Assembly (NCBI GenBank): GCA_031761405.1
Contig: JASEVX010000012.1
Coordinates: forward strand, 25,725,800 to 25,789,799
Direction: 5' to 3'
DNA from: Serripes groenlandicus
Taxonomy: Eukaryota; Mollusca; Bivalvia; Cardiida; Cardiidae
Length of the DNA: 64,000 nucleotides
Under the pieces are notes generated by a model. That model was not told where the DNA came from. It made no database searches and worked only from the letters and a program-made list of their open reading frames with translations. Of this stretch, positions 1 through 10,140 are shown in pieces; the stretch's first letter is position 1; each line of letters opens with the position of its first letter. A program made the translations under genes and the position numbers.

Positions 1-342
1 TTCAGAACATTAAATGGCAATTTTTTTAAGTATAATGATACCTTCATTTATATATATAGCTAGAGATATTCCGCATTTTTGTCAAGATGATTTCAAAGTC
101 ATCTACTGCAGATTTGTTGAAGGTGGGAAAGGGTTTAGATGTTATATTGTACACTTTACATACACCTGTCCAGCTGAAACAAGTAAATTATATGTAAAAA
201 CTTCTTGCAAGTGTTGTGGCCTAGCTATGAGGAAGAAGAAATTTTATCTCTTTATCCCTTTGCTATAGCCCTTTTCCACATACAACAAATCTGCAGCAGA
301 TAACTTTGAAAACATTGACGCAAAAATTGCGGAAAACATCAG
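1..342. repeat. Decayed CCCTTTCCC MITE copies
   Basis: The end of one old copy (AGATTTGTTG...GGGAAAGGGTTT) is near 85-140. A second old copy starts near 268 (CCCTTTTCCACATACAAC, CTGCAGCAGA) and is split at 343 by a foldback element. No gene seen. Confidence 0.6.
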
Positions 343-594
343 TCGAGGGCTTGGCGTGAAACGGTTGTAACTAAAATTGCTAATTTTTTTACCAATGTTA
401 ACTACCTCCCCATAAAGTCTTTATAAGCGTTAAATCATTTTACTTGGTATAAACAATGGAAATTTAGGTGCCTTTGCTCGATTTGAGCAATGGCACCTAA
501 ATTTCCACTGTTTACAAAGGGGTCAAAATTGCCCCTAAACCAGGGTTTTCAAAAAAGGGTTTTTAGTTACAACCGTTTCACACCAGGCCCTCGA
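343..594. mobile_element. TCGAGGG foldback element nested in a MITE
   Basis: Long inverted repeat with ends TCGAGGGCTTGGCGTGAAAC and the reverse complement of a close variant. Inner arms carry ATTTAGGTGCC and GGCACCTAAAT around a GAGCAA loop. No coding capacity. It interrupts an old CCCTTTCCC MITE. A second copy is at 50684-50932. Confidence 0.75.
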
Positions 595-626
595 ATTATT
601 CTGTTAGTGTACTGTGGTATAATTAT

Positions 627-856
627 TTAACCCTTTCCCTCATATAGACGCTTTCTGACGCCTCTGCAGCAGACAGCTTTTTGAAAACATAGTGACAAAA
701 GAAGAAATTGCTCAAAACGAGCAATTTCTCCTTTTGACACAATGTTTTCCACTTTTAGTCATAGGTTATCCATTCAATTATGGAGATTTTCTATGTTTTG
801 ACAAAATATGTTCAAAGTCGTCTGCTGCAGAATTGTTGTATGAGCGAAAGGGTTAA
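627..856 (+). mobile_element. TTAA MITE, young copy
   Basis: TTAACCCTTTCCCTCATA at the left, TATGAGYGAAAGGGTTAA at the right, TTAA on both sides. CTGCAGCAGAC/GTCTGCTGCAG sub-terminal repeats. Central hairpin is of the CTC/GAG type. TTAA targets and CCC ends fit a piggyBac-derived non-autonomous element. Confidence 0.85.
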
Positions 857-1299
857 TACTGTTCTGGCTATGTGGTATTTTTATCTAAATGTTTTCAAAG
901 AAGTCTGCTGAAGATTTGTTGTATGTGGGAAAAGGTCAATAAGTGAACAGTTTTGTGCCAAATAATTATCAAATCGACTTAGCAATACTTGTGTGCCAAG
1001 GTGATCGAGCTAAAAACTGCAAAAGAAACCGATCATGTTTCTTGCATGCAACAACAACCACTCCATATTCTCCTGCCAATTGGCCGATTTTTAACGAATT
1101 ATTTTTTCTCAAAAAATAATTCAGTTTACGATTTCGAAATCGCTCCCGGAAGTCACGGTTAAACTACACTTCCGCTTATACGGCTACGCCTTAGCTTCAC
1201 CTAAATAGTCCTAGTATTTTTTCAATATTTTTAAAAGGTCATGAAACATTTTATGCCATGAACGATGTCATTTTGTGTCCATAGCTTTGAAATCCATAT
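857..1299. other. MITE remnant and AT-rich spacer with hairpin
   Basis: A MITE right end lies near 890-945. A perfect 12 bp hairpin (GAATTATTTTTT, loop CTC) is at 1096-1122. Nothing else recognised. Confidence 0.5.
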
Positions 1300-1317
1300 G
1301 GGGAAAAGTGTTGATGA

Positions 1318-1548
1318 ATTGTTTGGTGTTAAATGTCAACAATTTTTAAGTTATACTGAACGTTACTACTGGTCCATTTATCCAGGCACCAGCCAGTCAA
1401 TCATAATGCTAACCCTGCAACCCTGAGCACCAAGGAGGGAAAGCAATTACAACCATTAACAAAGTCTTTGGTATGACCCGGCCGGGTATCAAACCCACGA
1501 TCCCCGCACCTGAGACGGACTCTCTACCACTACACCACCAAGGCGGTC
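1318..1548 (-). mobile_element. SINE type B with target-site duplication
   Basis: Minus-strand tRNA-like head (A box GGTGGTGTAGTGGTAGAG, B box near 1470-1500), then a body and a tail. Flanks GGGAAAAGTGTTGATGA (ends 1317) and GGGAAAGTGTTGATGA (from 1550) are a ~16 bp target-site duplication, as expected for LINE-mediated insertion. Confidence 0.75.
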
Positions 1549-1673
1549 TGGGAAAGTGTTGATGATTTGTTGATAAACTCATTCATTGAAGACATGAAGT
1601 GGATGGATTTATATATAGGCCATAATATCGGCTGATAGTGTAAATACATATTGAGTGTATATATATAGGTGTA

Positions 1674-1912
1674 AACCCTTTCCCACTTGCAGACGTGTTT
1701 TGACGCATCTACTGTTGATGACTTTTGAAAACATTGAGACAAAAGGAGAAATTGCTCATGATGATGAGCAATTTCTCCTTTTGCCACAATGCTTTCAACT
1801 GTATATTCAATAATTAAACTTTCATCCGTAGAGATGTTCCATATTTTTGACTTCATGTTTTCACAGTTGTCTACTGAAGATGTGTATGTACATACATGTG
1901 GGAAAGGGTCTA
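1674..1912 (+). mobile_element. TTAA MITE, older subfamily
   Basis: CCCTTTCCCACTTGCAGACG left end and GTGGGAAAGGGT right end. Hairpin stem ATTGCTCATGATGATGAGCAAT. TTAA ends decayed. 1913-2178 shows nothing recognisable. Confidence 0.65.
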
Positions 1913-2178
1913 TAGCATACCTTTAAACTGAAATCACTCCCTAACATGTTTAAGTATTATTACAATTATCAGCATTAAATTACTTCAATTTCTTTTTCTA
2001 TAGTATAGCTCTATTTACTGAACATTGGGGGCCATTATGTGACAGGTAATATTATCTAGATCTCTTATAGTCTCGTTTCTCATATAATGTTAATGTATGT
2101 AATAGTCAGAAATACTTGTTTTACGATTCAAAAGGTTAAAAGCTTGGAAAAAGGAGAAAATGAATTTGCAACAGTGTT

Positions 2179-2410
2179 TTAACCCTTTCCCTCATATGAC
2201 AATTCTGCAGCAGACGACTTTGTGAACGTATTTTGTCAAAACATAGAAAATCTCCATAATTGAATGGATAACCTATGACTAAAAGAGGAAAACATTGTGC
2301 CAAAAGGAGAAATTGCACGTTTTGTGCAATTTCTTCTTTTGTCACTATGTTTTCAAAAAGCTGTCTGCTGCAGAGGCGTCAGAAAGCGTCTATATGAGGG
2401 AAAGGGTTAA
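2179..2410 (-). mobile_element. TTAA MITE, young copy (reverse)
   Basis: Full-length reverse copy: TTAACCCTTTCCCTCATA...TATGAGGGAAAGGGTTAA, loop type CAC/GTG. Confidence 0.85.
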
Positions 2411-2440
2411 ATAGGCATGCAATCTTCTTCAGATGTGTCA

Positions 2441-2670
2441 TTATCCCTTTCCCTCATATAAACGCTTTCTGACGCCTCTGCAGCAGACGGCTTTTTGAAA
2501 ACATAGTGACAAAAGAAGAAATTGCTCAAGACGAGCAATTTCTCCTTTTGCCTAAATGTTTTCGTCTTTTAGTCATAGGTTATCCATTCAATTATAGAGA
2601 TTTTCTATTTTTTGACAAAATATGTTCAAAGTCGTCTGCTGCAGAATTGTTGAATGAGGGGAAGGTTTAT
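2441..2670 (+). mobile_element. TTAA MITE, young copy, ends decayed
   Basis: TTATCCCTTTCCCTCATA left end and GAGGGGAAGGTTTAT right end. Internal sequence nearly identical to the copy at 627-856. Confidence 0.75.
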
Positions 2671-2773
2671 GCAAAGATCTGCTAGTGGGAAAAAGGTAAC
2701 AATATGATTTATGCACCCTATAATTATCTAGATCAAGCATGGCGAATTGATTCTGGTCACCATCACAATGATT

Positions 2774-3043
2774 GATTGATTGTTTAATTAGTGTTTATAA
2801 CGTTACTTTCAACAATTTTTCTGTTATATCACAGCGTATCCTGGGTAAGTTACCATTGTACCTCTGGTCCATTTATTATGACACTTTAACCAGTCATTTG
2901 TAATGCTATCCCCAAACCCTGAGCGCCCAGGAGGGCAGCCATTACTACCATTTTAAGTTTTTCGTATTCATTCATGACCCGGTCTGGGATCGAAACCGCA
3001 ACCTTCCGCATCCAAGCGGACGCTCTACCACTACACTACGGAG
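2774..3043 (-). mobile_element. SINE type B
   Basis: Minus-strand tRNA-like head around 2980-3043 (reads CGTAGTGTAGTGGTAGAGCG). Tail towards 2774 with a (TGAT)n end; CTGTTATATCACAG tail motif present. Confidence 0.65.
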
Positions 3044-3080
3044 TTGATCGCCCTATCTAGAGCTCATTGAAATGAATCTT

Positions 3081-3402
3081 GTCACGATGAACTGTCCAAT
3101 AGAAAGACCAGACAATCATTAACCATTCCCCCACATGTTGACACATTCTGAAGCATCTGGTCACGATGAACTGTCCAAGAGAAATACCAGAGAATCATTG
3201 ACCATTCCCCACATGTAGACGCATTCTGAAGAATCTGCAGCAGACGACATTTAAAAACATTTTGAGCAATTTCTACTTTTGCCACAATGTTTTCAACTCT
3301 ATTTAACAATTAAACTCTCATTTATTGAGTTTATTCATGTTTTTACCACTACATTTAAAAGTCGTCTGTGGCAGATTCGCTTTATGTGGGAAAGGACTAA
3401 TA
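3081..3402. repeat. Old MITE with a 79 bp tandem duplication
   Basis: The segment from GTCACGATGAACTGTCCAA through CATTCTGAAGCATCTG occurs twice in tandem (3081-3159, 3160-3237) with a few mismatches. The second copy runs into the rest of an old CCCTTTCCC MITE ending GTGGGAAAGGACT. Confidence 0.65.
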
Positions 3403-3589
3403 GAATAGTATCTGATATATATGTCAAATTGCTAATTGGATCTGCATGTTTTTAGGTGCAAATGCTCCTAAGAACAGCTATAAATCACACTCAAGATTTA
3501 AAACCAGAACAGTTGAGTTTCATATCAAGTAACTAAATGTTGACTAACAAAACATACTGTATGATATATCTCTTTGTGCTAGCTTATTT

Positions 3590-3834
3590 CCCTTTCCCAC
3601 CTGCAGATGCAATTTGACGTATATGTAGCAGGCGTCTTTTGAAAACATTGTGGCAAAACGAGAAATTAATGCTTCAAAGGAGCAAATTCTCATTTTGCCA
3701 CAATGTTTTCAACTCAATTCAATAATTATCATCTCATTACATGTAGGATTAAGATCTTTCCATATTTTTGCCTAAATTTTTCAAAGTCATGTGGTGCAGA
3801 TTTGTCATGCGAGGGAGAGGGTTTACTTGTAATT
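3590..3834 (+). mobile_element. TTAA MITE, older subfamily
   Basis: CCCTTTCCCACCTGCAGATG left end, GAGGGAGAGGGTTT right end, degraded central hairpin with an ATGCTTCAAAGGAGCA-type loop. Confidence 0.55.
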
Positions 3835-3878
3835 CAACGCCCATTGAAGACTGCAGTAAAAAGAGTCTATAATATGGT

Positions 3879-4029
3879 TTAACCCTTTCCCTCATATAGA
3901 CGGTTTCTGACGCCTCTGCAGCAGACGGTTGTCATAGGTTATCCATTCAATTATGGAGATTTTCTATGTTTTGACAAAATACGTTCAAAGTCGTCTGCTG
4001 CAGAATTGTCGTATGAGGGAAAGGGTTAA
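3879..4029 (+). mobile_element. TTAA MITE, internal deletion derivative
   Basis: Both TTAA ends are intact but only ~151 bp long. The left arm up to GCAGACGG is fused directly to TTGTCATAGGTTATCC, removing the whole central hairpin. Confidence 0.8.
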
Positions 4030-4051
4030 AGTTGGATACTTAATTGAATGG

Positions 4052-4194
4052 ATAACCTATGACTAAAAGTGGAAAACATTGTGGCAAAAGGAGAAATTGC
4101 ACGTTTTGTGCAATTTCTTCTTTTGTCACTATGTTTTCAAAAAGCCGTCTGCTGCAGAGGCGTCAGAAAGCGTCTATATGAGGTAAAGGGTTAA
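4052..4194 (-). mobile_element. Half of a TTAA MITE (reverse)
   Basis: Starts mid-element at TTGAATGGATAACC, includes the CAC/GTG hairpin and the GGCGTCAGAAAGCGTC arm, and ends GGTAAAGGGTTAA. Both this and the preceding element are followed by AAGTTGGA, suggesting recombination between neighbouring copies. Confidence 0.7.
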
Positions 4195-4204
4195 AGTTGG
4201 ACAT

Positions 4205-4600
4205 GTCATTTAACCTTTTCACACTAATGCAGACACATTTTGATACATCAACAGCAGACAACATTTGAAAATATTATGACAAAAGGAGACATAGGTCTGT
4301 GACGTTATGAGTAATTTCTCCTTTTGCAACTATATTTTCAACTTTATTTAACCCTTTCCCTCATATAGACGCTTTCTGACGCCTCTGCAGCAGACGGCTA
4401 TTTGAAAACACAGTGACAAAAGAAGAAATTGCACAAAACGTGCAATTTCTCCTTTAGCCACAATGTTTTCCACTTTTAGTCATAGATTATCCATTCCATT
4501 ATAAAGATTTTTCTATTATTTGGCAAAACTTGTTCAAAGTCGTCTGCTGCAGAATTGTCGTATGAGGGAAAGGGTTAATAATGAAGCTCATCTTCTTTTT
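4205..4600. repeat. Old MITE serving as target for a young MITE
   Basis: Old copy at 4205-4347 ends in CTTTATTTAA and continues at TTAATAATGAAGC (4575). Other old copies have CTTTATTTAACAATTAAAC uninterrupted here, so the young element at 4348-4578 landed in the TTAA of an older family member. Confidence 0.75.
4348..4578 (+). mobile_element. TTAA MITE, young copy (nested)
   Basis: Full length with TTAA ends, loop type CAC/GTG (TTGCACAAAACGTGCAA). Confidence 0.85.
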
Positions 4601-4678
4601 TTCACATTTTTTTAACAATTGATGTCAATTGACCTAACCTTATGTTTACTGGGTTTCTTGCACCAGAAGAAATATTGT

Positions 4679-4888
4679 TTTAACCCTTTCCCTCATATAG
4701 ATGCTTTCTGACGCCTGTGCAGCAGACGGATTTTTGAAAACATAGTGACAAAGAAGAAATTGCTTAAAACAAGCAATTTCTCCTTTCGGCACAATGTTAA
4801 AATTCCACTTTTAGTCATAGGTTATCCGTTCAATTATAGAGATTATAAGTCATCTGCTGCAGAATTGTCTAATGAGGGAAAGGGTTAA
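4679..4888 (+). mobile_element. TTAA MITE, young copy, CTT/AAG hairpin
   Basis: TTAA at both ends. Small internal deletion near the right arm. Hairpin reads TTGCTTAAAACAAGCAA, a third paired stem state. Confidence 0.82.
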
Positions 4889-5061
4889 AAGTCTTTGGTA
4901 CGACCTGGCCAGGATCAAACCTGTGATCTCCTGCATCAAAGGCAGACACTCTTATCCACTACACAAGCGAGGCGGTCAATCATCCGAAAAAATCAATGGC
5001 CAAGCTGGTGTTCAAACTCACAATTAGTGTATTAACCCCTGAGATTGACAGCCGTTGTTGT
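4889..5061 (-). repeat. SINE type B and type A head fragments
   Basis: 4889-4977 matches the tRNA-like head of type B (ends GAGGCGGTC). 4978-5061 matches the type A head region (GGCCAAGCTGGTGTTCAAAC). 5062-5248 holds nothing recognised. Confidence 0.5.
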
Positions 5062-5248
5062 TGCCAGCTTATTATCAAATTGTTCACTTGATGCAAATGT
5101 CACTTCTCAATACCTTATAAATTTATGCTTGCAAAAGATATATATTTTAGAAATTATAAGTTAAGCTCACAATAAGCAATTTTTCTACATTTTTCGCAAT
5201 ATTTTTAACTCTGCTTTAACCCTTTACAAGCAGATGAGTTTCATTTTG

Positions 5249-5475
5249 TGTTTGTTTTATTGGGGTAACTTTAGTCTGTTTTCAACATTATTTCAGTTAT
5301 ATCACAGCAACAGCTCACTAATTCCTGCTCCCTGGTAAAAAAGCCAGTACTATATATAGGGTAAGATATGTGCCTTGCATTCCAACCATGACCAACGCAC
5401 GTCAACTGGAGATAAAACCCGGCACGCCCGGTTCTTAGTCCGAAACGCTTACCACTCGGCCAGGACGGATTCCTT
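5249..5475 (-). mobile_element. SINE type C
   Basis: Minus strand. Head GGAATCCGTCCTGGCCGAGT, B-box region near 5420. Body CCTGGTAAAAAAGCCAGTAC. Tail contains GTTATATCAC and a GTTTTATT end. Confidence 0.6.
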
Positions 5476-5676
5476 CGACTTTAAAAGCGTCTTGGCAAAA
5501 TCTTGAAAAATCTCTGTAAATAAAAGTGAAATAATTGAATAGAGTTGAAACATTGTGGCAAAAGGAGAAATTACTCAAAAAGAAAAATTCTTGTTTTGTC
5601 ACATTTTTTTTTTAAAATGTGTCTGCTACAGTCTCAGGCATAGATCAGCTAGCATCTGCATTGTGGGAAAGGGTTG
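5476..5676. repeat. Old TTAA MITE remnant
   Basis: GTTGAAACATTGTGGCAAAAG and a GTGGGAAAGGGTT end near 5675. Arms decayed. Confidence 0.45.
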
Positions 5677-5734
5677 TAAATCATTCAATAATACATTTTT
5701 AACCACTCAAGTGTTTCCAAAATAGAAATGTTCA

Positions 5735-6052
5735 AAACAACCTGAAACTAGAACTATCACTGAAGATGATAAATACCCCCTAAACAGCACCTTGACTTAC
5801 ACCATAACAAGATTAATAAGTAAAAGGGACATAACTCTGTAAAAAAACATGCAATTGTAACCCCTTTAGGATATGCACATCTCCTCTTGGTATAGAAGCT
5901 TCATGTAAAAATTTATTGAATTCCACCCAGTGGTTTGTAAGAAATAGGCCGGACAAAATATGGCTTCCGAACGACAGACAGACAGACACTTAACAGCCCG
6001 ACACAGTGACTCCTATATACCCCCTCTTCTTCGAAGGGGGGTATAATAAATA
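5735..6052 (+). repeat. Interspersed repeat D
   Basis: Runs from the CTAGAACTATCACTGAAGATG region through ACAGACAGACAGACAC to a terminal hairpin CCCCCTTCTTCGAAGGGGGG and TATAA. Two more copies are at 11070-11325 (inverted) and 21895-22156. The open frame inside is not a gene. Confidence 0.65.
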
Positions 6053-6203
6053 CATCAAAATCAAGTCACCAGTTGAGTTAGGGATGGTCCATAATAGAAT
6101 ATCACTGGTTTACTGGGTCAGGACAATAAATCTGAAATTTGAAGGGTCGAATCTGACAAGTAAACACAATATGTATCCATTCCACTGAACAACTGAAATA
6201 TTG

Positions 6204-6443
6204 CTTAATCCTTTCCCATACGTATACAACAAATCTGCAGCAAACGTGTTTGAAAATGTCTACTAAAATATATGGGAACAGTCTCTATAAATGAAAGTAT
6301 ATTTATTGATCAAGGTTGAAAATATTTTGGCAAAAAGAGAAATTGCTCATTATAAAATGAGCAATTCCGCCTTTTACCACAATGTTTTCAAAAGTCGTCT
6401 GCTGCAGATGGTCAAAATGCATCTATAGGTGGGAAAGGGTTAA
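6204..6443 (+). mobile_element. TTAA MITE, older subfamily
   Basis: TTAATCCTTTCCCATACG left, GTGGGAAAGGGTTAA right, hairpin ATTGCTCATTATAAAATGAGCAAT. 6053-6203 and 6444-6914 show nothing recognisable. Confidence 0.65.
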
Positions 6444-6914
6444 ACTGATTTCGAAACCCTTTGACTTCTGGACCCGATTTTATGAAGTTAAACCTGTGCC
6501 ACAAATATAGTGTGACACACCCGCTCGGGGAATTCCCACCAACCTTACCAGGTTGCTAAAACTCAAACATTTTGATCTTGATAATTCCAACAATTAGCTA
6601 TGAACTCTTCCAAATGCAAAGCTGGACCAGTCAATTTTCCAAATTTAGCATGGAAAAGGGTTAAAACTACTTTTTAAATCGTTTACCTATATTATATACC
6701 TCACACAATATGAAACCTTATTTACCTGATACAGGATATGATATTTCAAGTGTTATCAGCTTTGATAGTATCTCTTGATAAATATATTGTATAACATGAA
6801 ACAAATCGAAAGTATGATTTCAATTCAATGTTGAAAATAATGATGAAATGTAAGCAAATTGCTTCTCTATAGCAATTCCGCCCCTGTATTTCCACAATCC
6901 AGTCAAACTTGTGC

Positions 6915-7138
6915 TTAACCCTTTCCCTCATATAGCCGCTTTCTGACGCCTCTGCAGCAGAAGGCTTTTTGAAAACATAGTGACGAAAAGAAGAAATTGC
7001 TCAAAACGAGCAATTTCTCCTTTTTCCACAATGTTTACCACTTTAAGTCATCCATTCAATTATAGAGATTTTCCATTTTTTGAAAAAATATGTTCAAAGT
7101 TGTCTACTTCAGAATTGTCGTATGAGGGAAAGGGTTAA
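6915..7138 (+). mobile_element. TTAA MITE, young copy
   Basis: TTAA ends, CTC/GAG hairpin, slight deletion in the AGTCATAGGTTATCC region. Confidence 0.82.
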
Positions 7139-7309
7139 GACCACCCTTGTACAGCTAATCCCTGTCTTTAGCAACCACACTTTTTAAGTTTCCCATTAAT
7201 TTTTTATGCATAAATGACGCTGCAATGAAAGACCACCTGTGAATAAAGACTAGATAATTGCTATATAAACACATTGTAGGAAAATGAGAAACTGCTTCCC
7301 TACAGAAAA

Positions 7310-7506
7310 TCAAACTGGGATCCCACCGGGATCCCAGTGGGATCCCAGTGGGATGATCATATCCCAGTGGGATGTCATCATTTCAGTGGGATAGAAATTA
7401 ATCCCAGTGGGATACTGGTGACCGGGATCCCAGTGACTGGGATCCCGGTGAAAATGACATATCAATCCCACTGAGATTGAGTAGATTTCCCAGTGGGATC
7501 CCATTA
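7310..7506. repeat. GGGATCCCA minisatellite, short locus
   Basis: Irregular tandem units of the type GGGATCCCAGTGGGAT in both orientations. Related to the larger locus at 12113-12590. Frames through it are repeat artefacts. Confidence 0.8.
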
Positions 7507-8040
7507 AATTTTCACTAGAAAATTGACATTGCATGCATTGGACTTCAATTATACTTCTAAGACTTATACTTTGTCTACTTTGATAAAACAGTAATTAATG
7601 AACTTAAATTATTTGTTGTTTTTGATTTATTGAAAGAAAAAAAAAAAAAAAAAAAATTATTGAAAGAAAAAAAAAAAAAAAAATTTGTTTCAATTGTCTG
7701 CAATTTTAATATGGACATTTAGGTATTCAAATTAGATCACATGAAATCAGGAATCATAATCTGCACTTAATTTGAAGAAAAAAATCACACTAAAAAAAAA
7801 TGCTTGCCTCAATCCTTTTTTTAAACAAATCTTCAGCAGACGATCTTTATAACTTATAGGCAAATTGTTGATTAACTCTTCAAACATAAGTTGAACAGTA
7901 TATGTATTGTCCCTGGGTGGAATGAATAATAGAGTTGAAAAAATCATAGTTAAAGTAGCAATTTCTCCTTTTGTCACAATGTTATTGAAATGTGTTTGCT
8001 GCAGATGCATAGAAATGCGTCTATAAATAGGTAAGGGTCA
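7507..8040. other. Poly-A tracts and old MITE remnant
   Basis: ATTGAAAG followed by a long A run occurs twice in tandem near 7630-7683. 7800-8035 is a decayed MITE (CAATTTCTCCTTTTGTCACAATG, GGTAAGGGTCAA). Confidence 0.5.
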
Positions 8041-8096
8041 ACTTATTTACCCAGGAAAAAACTCTGCAGCTCTGACCTACTTCTTTCCTCCACAAA

Positions 8097-8312
8097 TGAG
8101 CCACGTCATACACAAATGACAAAAATGACATTTTGGGTCTCTGCAACCAGTATAGTCTGGTCAGGATCTTTCGTTTTCGCCATTCATATTGTCACAAAAA
8201 ACATCTTTAACTTCACAGGGAATAACAATGACTCAGTGAAAAGCTGACATAGAAGTATGAAATGTGATCGTAGCTCATTGATAAATAATGTGGGTTTTCA
8301 TATGACGTGGCT
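8097..8312. mobile_element. Candidate MITE with TGAGCCACGTCATA ends
   Basis: Perfect 14 bp terminal inverted repeats TGAGCCACGTCATA and TATGACGTGGCTCA about 215 bp apart, no coding frame. Target duplication unclear. Confidence 0.5.
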
Positions 8313-8544
8313 CAATATCCGGGGAAATTAAAACAAAGGGCTGTGAATATGTTAGGTCACGTGATTTAGACAGCCACACTTGCAAAAGTAAAATGGATTT
8401 TTCAAAGCATTTATATTCGGGTCAGTTCAAATTAGTTAATGTATGACATGTCATCAACTGGATTTCCAAATTGCTTAAATACATGTTTATCTTCACCTCT
8501 GCGCACATTTGTCCAGATTTTTTTATAAATTCTTTGGGTTGAAA

Positions 8545-8640
8545 AAAACACAAAACACTGATCATTGGAAAACAGCACCCACCTAAACATTGTTGCTGGG
8601 TTTCTAATAAGCCATTCTGGGATTTGACGCAGGAGATACT
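8545..8640 (+). repeat. Dispersed ~95 bp repeat, copy 1
   Basis: ACAAAACACTGATCAT...GGATTTGACGCAGGAGA is repeated almost exactly at 9274-9380 in the same orientation, flanking the candidate promoter. Not a known class. Confidence 0.6.
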
Positions 8641-8789
8641 TTCAGCTAACAAACTTTTAATTTTAAAATATTGTGAGAAAGGAAGACACTTTTTGTCTGC
8701 TTTAGATACATCAAAAATGCGTCTACCAATTTATTGCATCCCATCGACCGTCTTTATTTTTTTAACATGAATTATTTATGTTTAAAATA

Positions 8790-8964
8790 TGGTACGTCAT
8801 TGGCGCGTGGCATGACGTCATAAATAAAAGATCGAGCGTCTGTTCAAACCATGATTGCGGCCATTTTCAACAAAGATGCTGATTCACGGATTGTATATGC
8901 AATTTATCGCCGATGTTTGCATTTATTTTTGTTTGGTTGAGGGATAAAGTGTTCTAGAATGTTC
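8790..8964 (+). promoter_or_regulatory. Candidate promoter (CRE + YY1-like) and 5' UTR exon
   Basis: A perfect CRE palindrome TGACGTCA lies at 8813-8820, followed by AAATAAAAG. A YY1-like GCGGCCATTTT at 8857-8867 is in the position typical of transcription starts. About 110 bp later a consensus donor GTAAGT begins at 8965, just after ATGTTC. Upstream ATG frames (8851, 8876) close before the donor. The simplest reading is a first exon of 5' UTR, perhaps for the gene ending at 11794; that link is not shown. Confidence 0.35.
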
Positions 8965-9273
8965 GTAAGTAAATACTTTACCTTTATCTTGCATTATTTC
9001 ATTTTTATTGCAATCAAAAAGCTGTGACGAAGATCTCAAAATTCCCCCTCTGTCCCAAAAGATTAATATTACAGAAATATTTTAAAACATTTATTTGATC
9101 ATCAGTGTTTTTTCTCGCTGTTTTGTGACCAGGGCCCTTTCCATTGTGAAAATAGTGACATGTTAAATGTGATAAAAGGCAAATTTTGTGAAATTTAGAC
9201 CTACTTTTGTGAAAATAAAGAGAATTAAGTCTTTTTATTGTGAATGTCGGCCCAAATTTGGGTTAAATAAACC

Positions 9274-9380
9274 ACAAAACACTGATCATATAATTGGAAT
9301 ATGTTAACCTGCGTACAGCACCCACCTAAACATTGTTGCTGGGCTTCTAATAAGCCATTCTGGGATTTGATGCAGGAGAA
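9274..9380 (+). repeat. Dispersed ~95 bp repeat, copy 2
   Basis: Same unit as 8545-8640, with a short extra segment after CTGATCAT. CAGCACCCACCTAAACATTG and CTAATAAGCCATTCTGGGAT are identical in both copies. Confidence 0.6.
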
Positions 9381-9386
9381 AACTAT

Positions 9387-9785
9387 TTTTTTATTAGTCC
9401 CTTACCGTTCAGTGACCGGTTTGGGGACTATAGGTTTGGTCGATTCTGTCCGTCAGTCCCACCTAACCTTGTCCGGCCCGCATCTTAACTATCCATCATA
9501 GGATTTCAAAGAAACTTGGCACACCCGTTAACCATGCTGAGGTGGTCTGGCGTGCACAAGACCCAGGCCTGTACCTCAAATGTGAAGGTCACACTTAGAG
9601 GTCAAAGGTCAAAATGAGTACAGTTCGATAGGACTACCTTGTTCGGCTCATATCTAAACCATGCATCATAGGATTTCTAAGTTACTGGGCACACATGTTC
9701 ACCATGATGAGGTGGCACCCAAGACACAGGCCTGTACCACAAAGGTCAAGGTCACACTTAGAGGTAGGGGACTTTTGTATTGATT
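9387..9785 (+). repeat. Interspersed repeat with internal ~190 bp duplication
   Basis: CATCATAGGATTTC, GGCACACNNGTTNACCATG and AGGTCACACTTAGAGGT each occur twice in tandem, a common layout in invertebrate interspersed repeats. Open frames are incidental. Confidence 0.5.
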
Positions 9786-9807
9786 GCAATATGACATTAA
9801 CTTTTGT

Positions 9808-10010
9808 TTGATTGATTGGGGTTTAACGCCGTTTTCAACATAGTTTCTAAGCAACTGGTTGCTTTTCCACATAGATTGTTAAACAGCCCATTGGTGAAAG
9901 ACGAATTATGCAGGTCACAATGACTTGTCAATCGTCGGAAAGAATGTTGGCCAAGCTTGGATTCAAACTCACAACCCTTGGATTGACAGCCCGCGTCGCT
10001 GGGGCTTGGA
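9808..10010 (-). mobile_element. SINE type A
   Basis: Minus strand. Tail GGGGTTTAACGCCGTTTTC at the left, head region GATTGACAGCCCGCGTCGCT at the right. 5' end incomplete. 10011-10618 otherwise empty. Confidence 0.7.
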
Positions 10011-10140
10011 TTTGATTTGTCTGAACCATAAATTTTTACTGGAGCAGAATGCACAAATTCAAGACACATTTACAAATTATATTTGCCTAAACCAGCTGTT
10101 CAAATTAATTTGAATTAATACTTGAATGCATACTTTTCAG

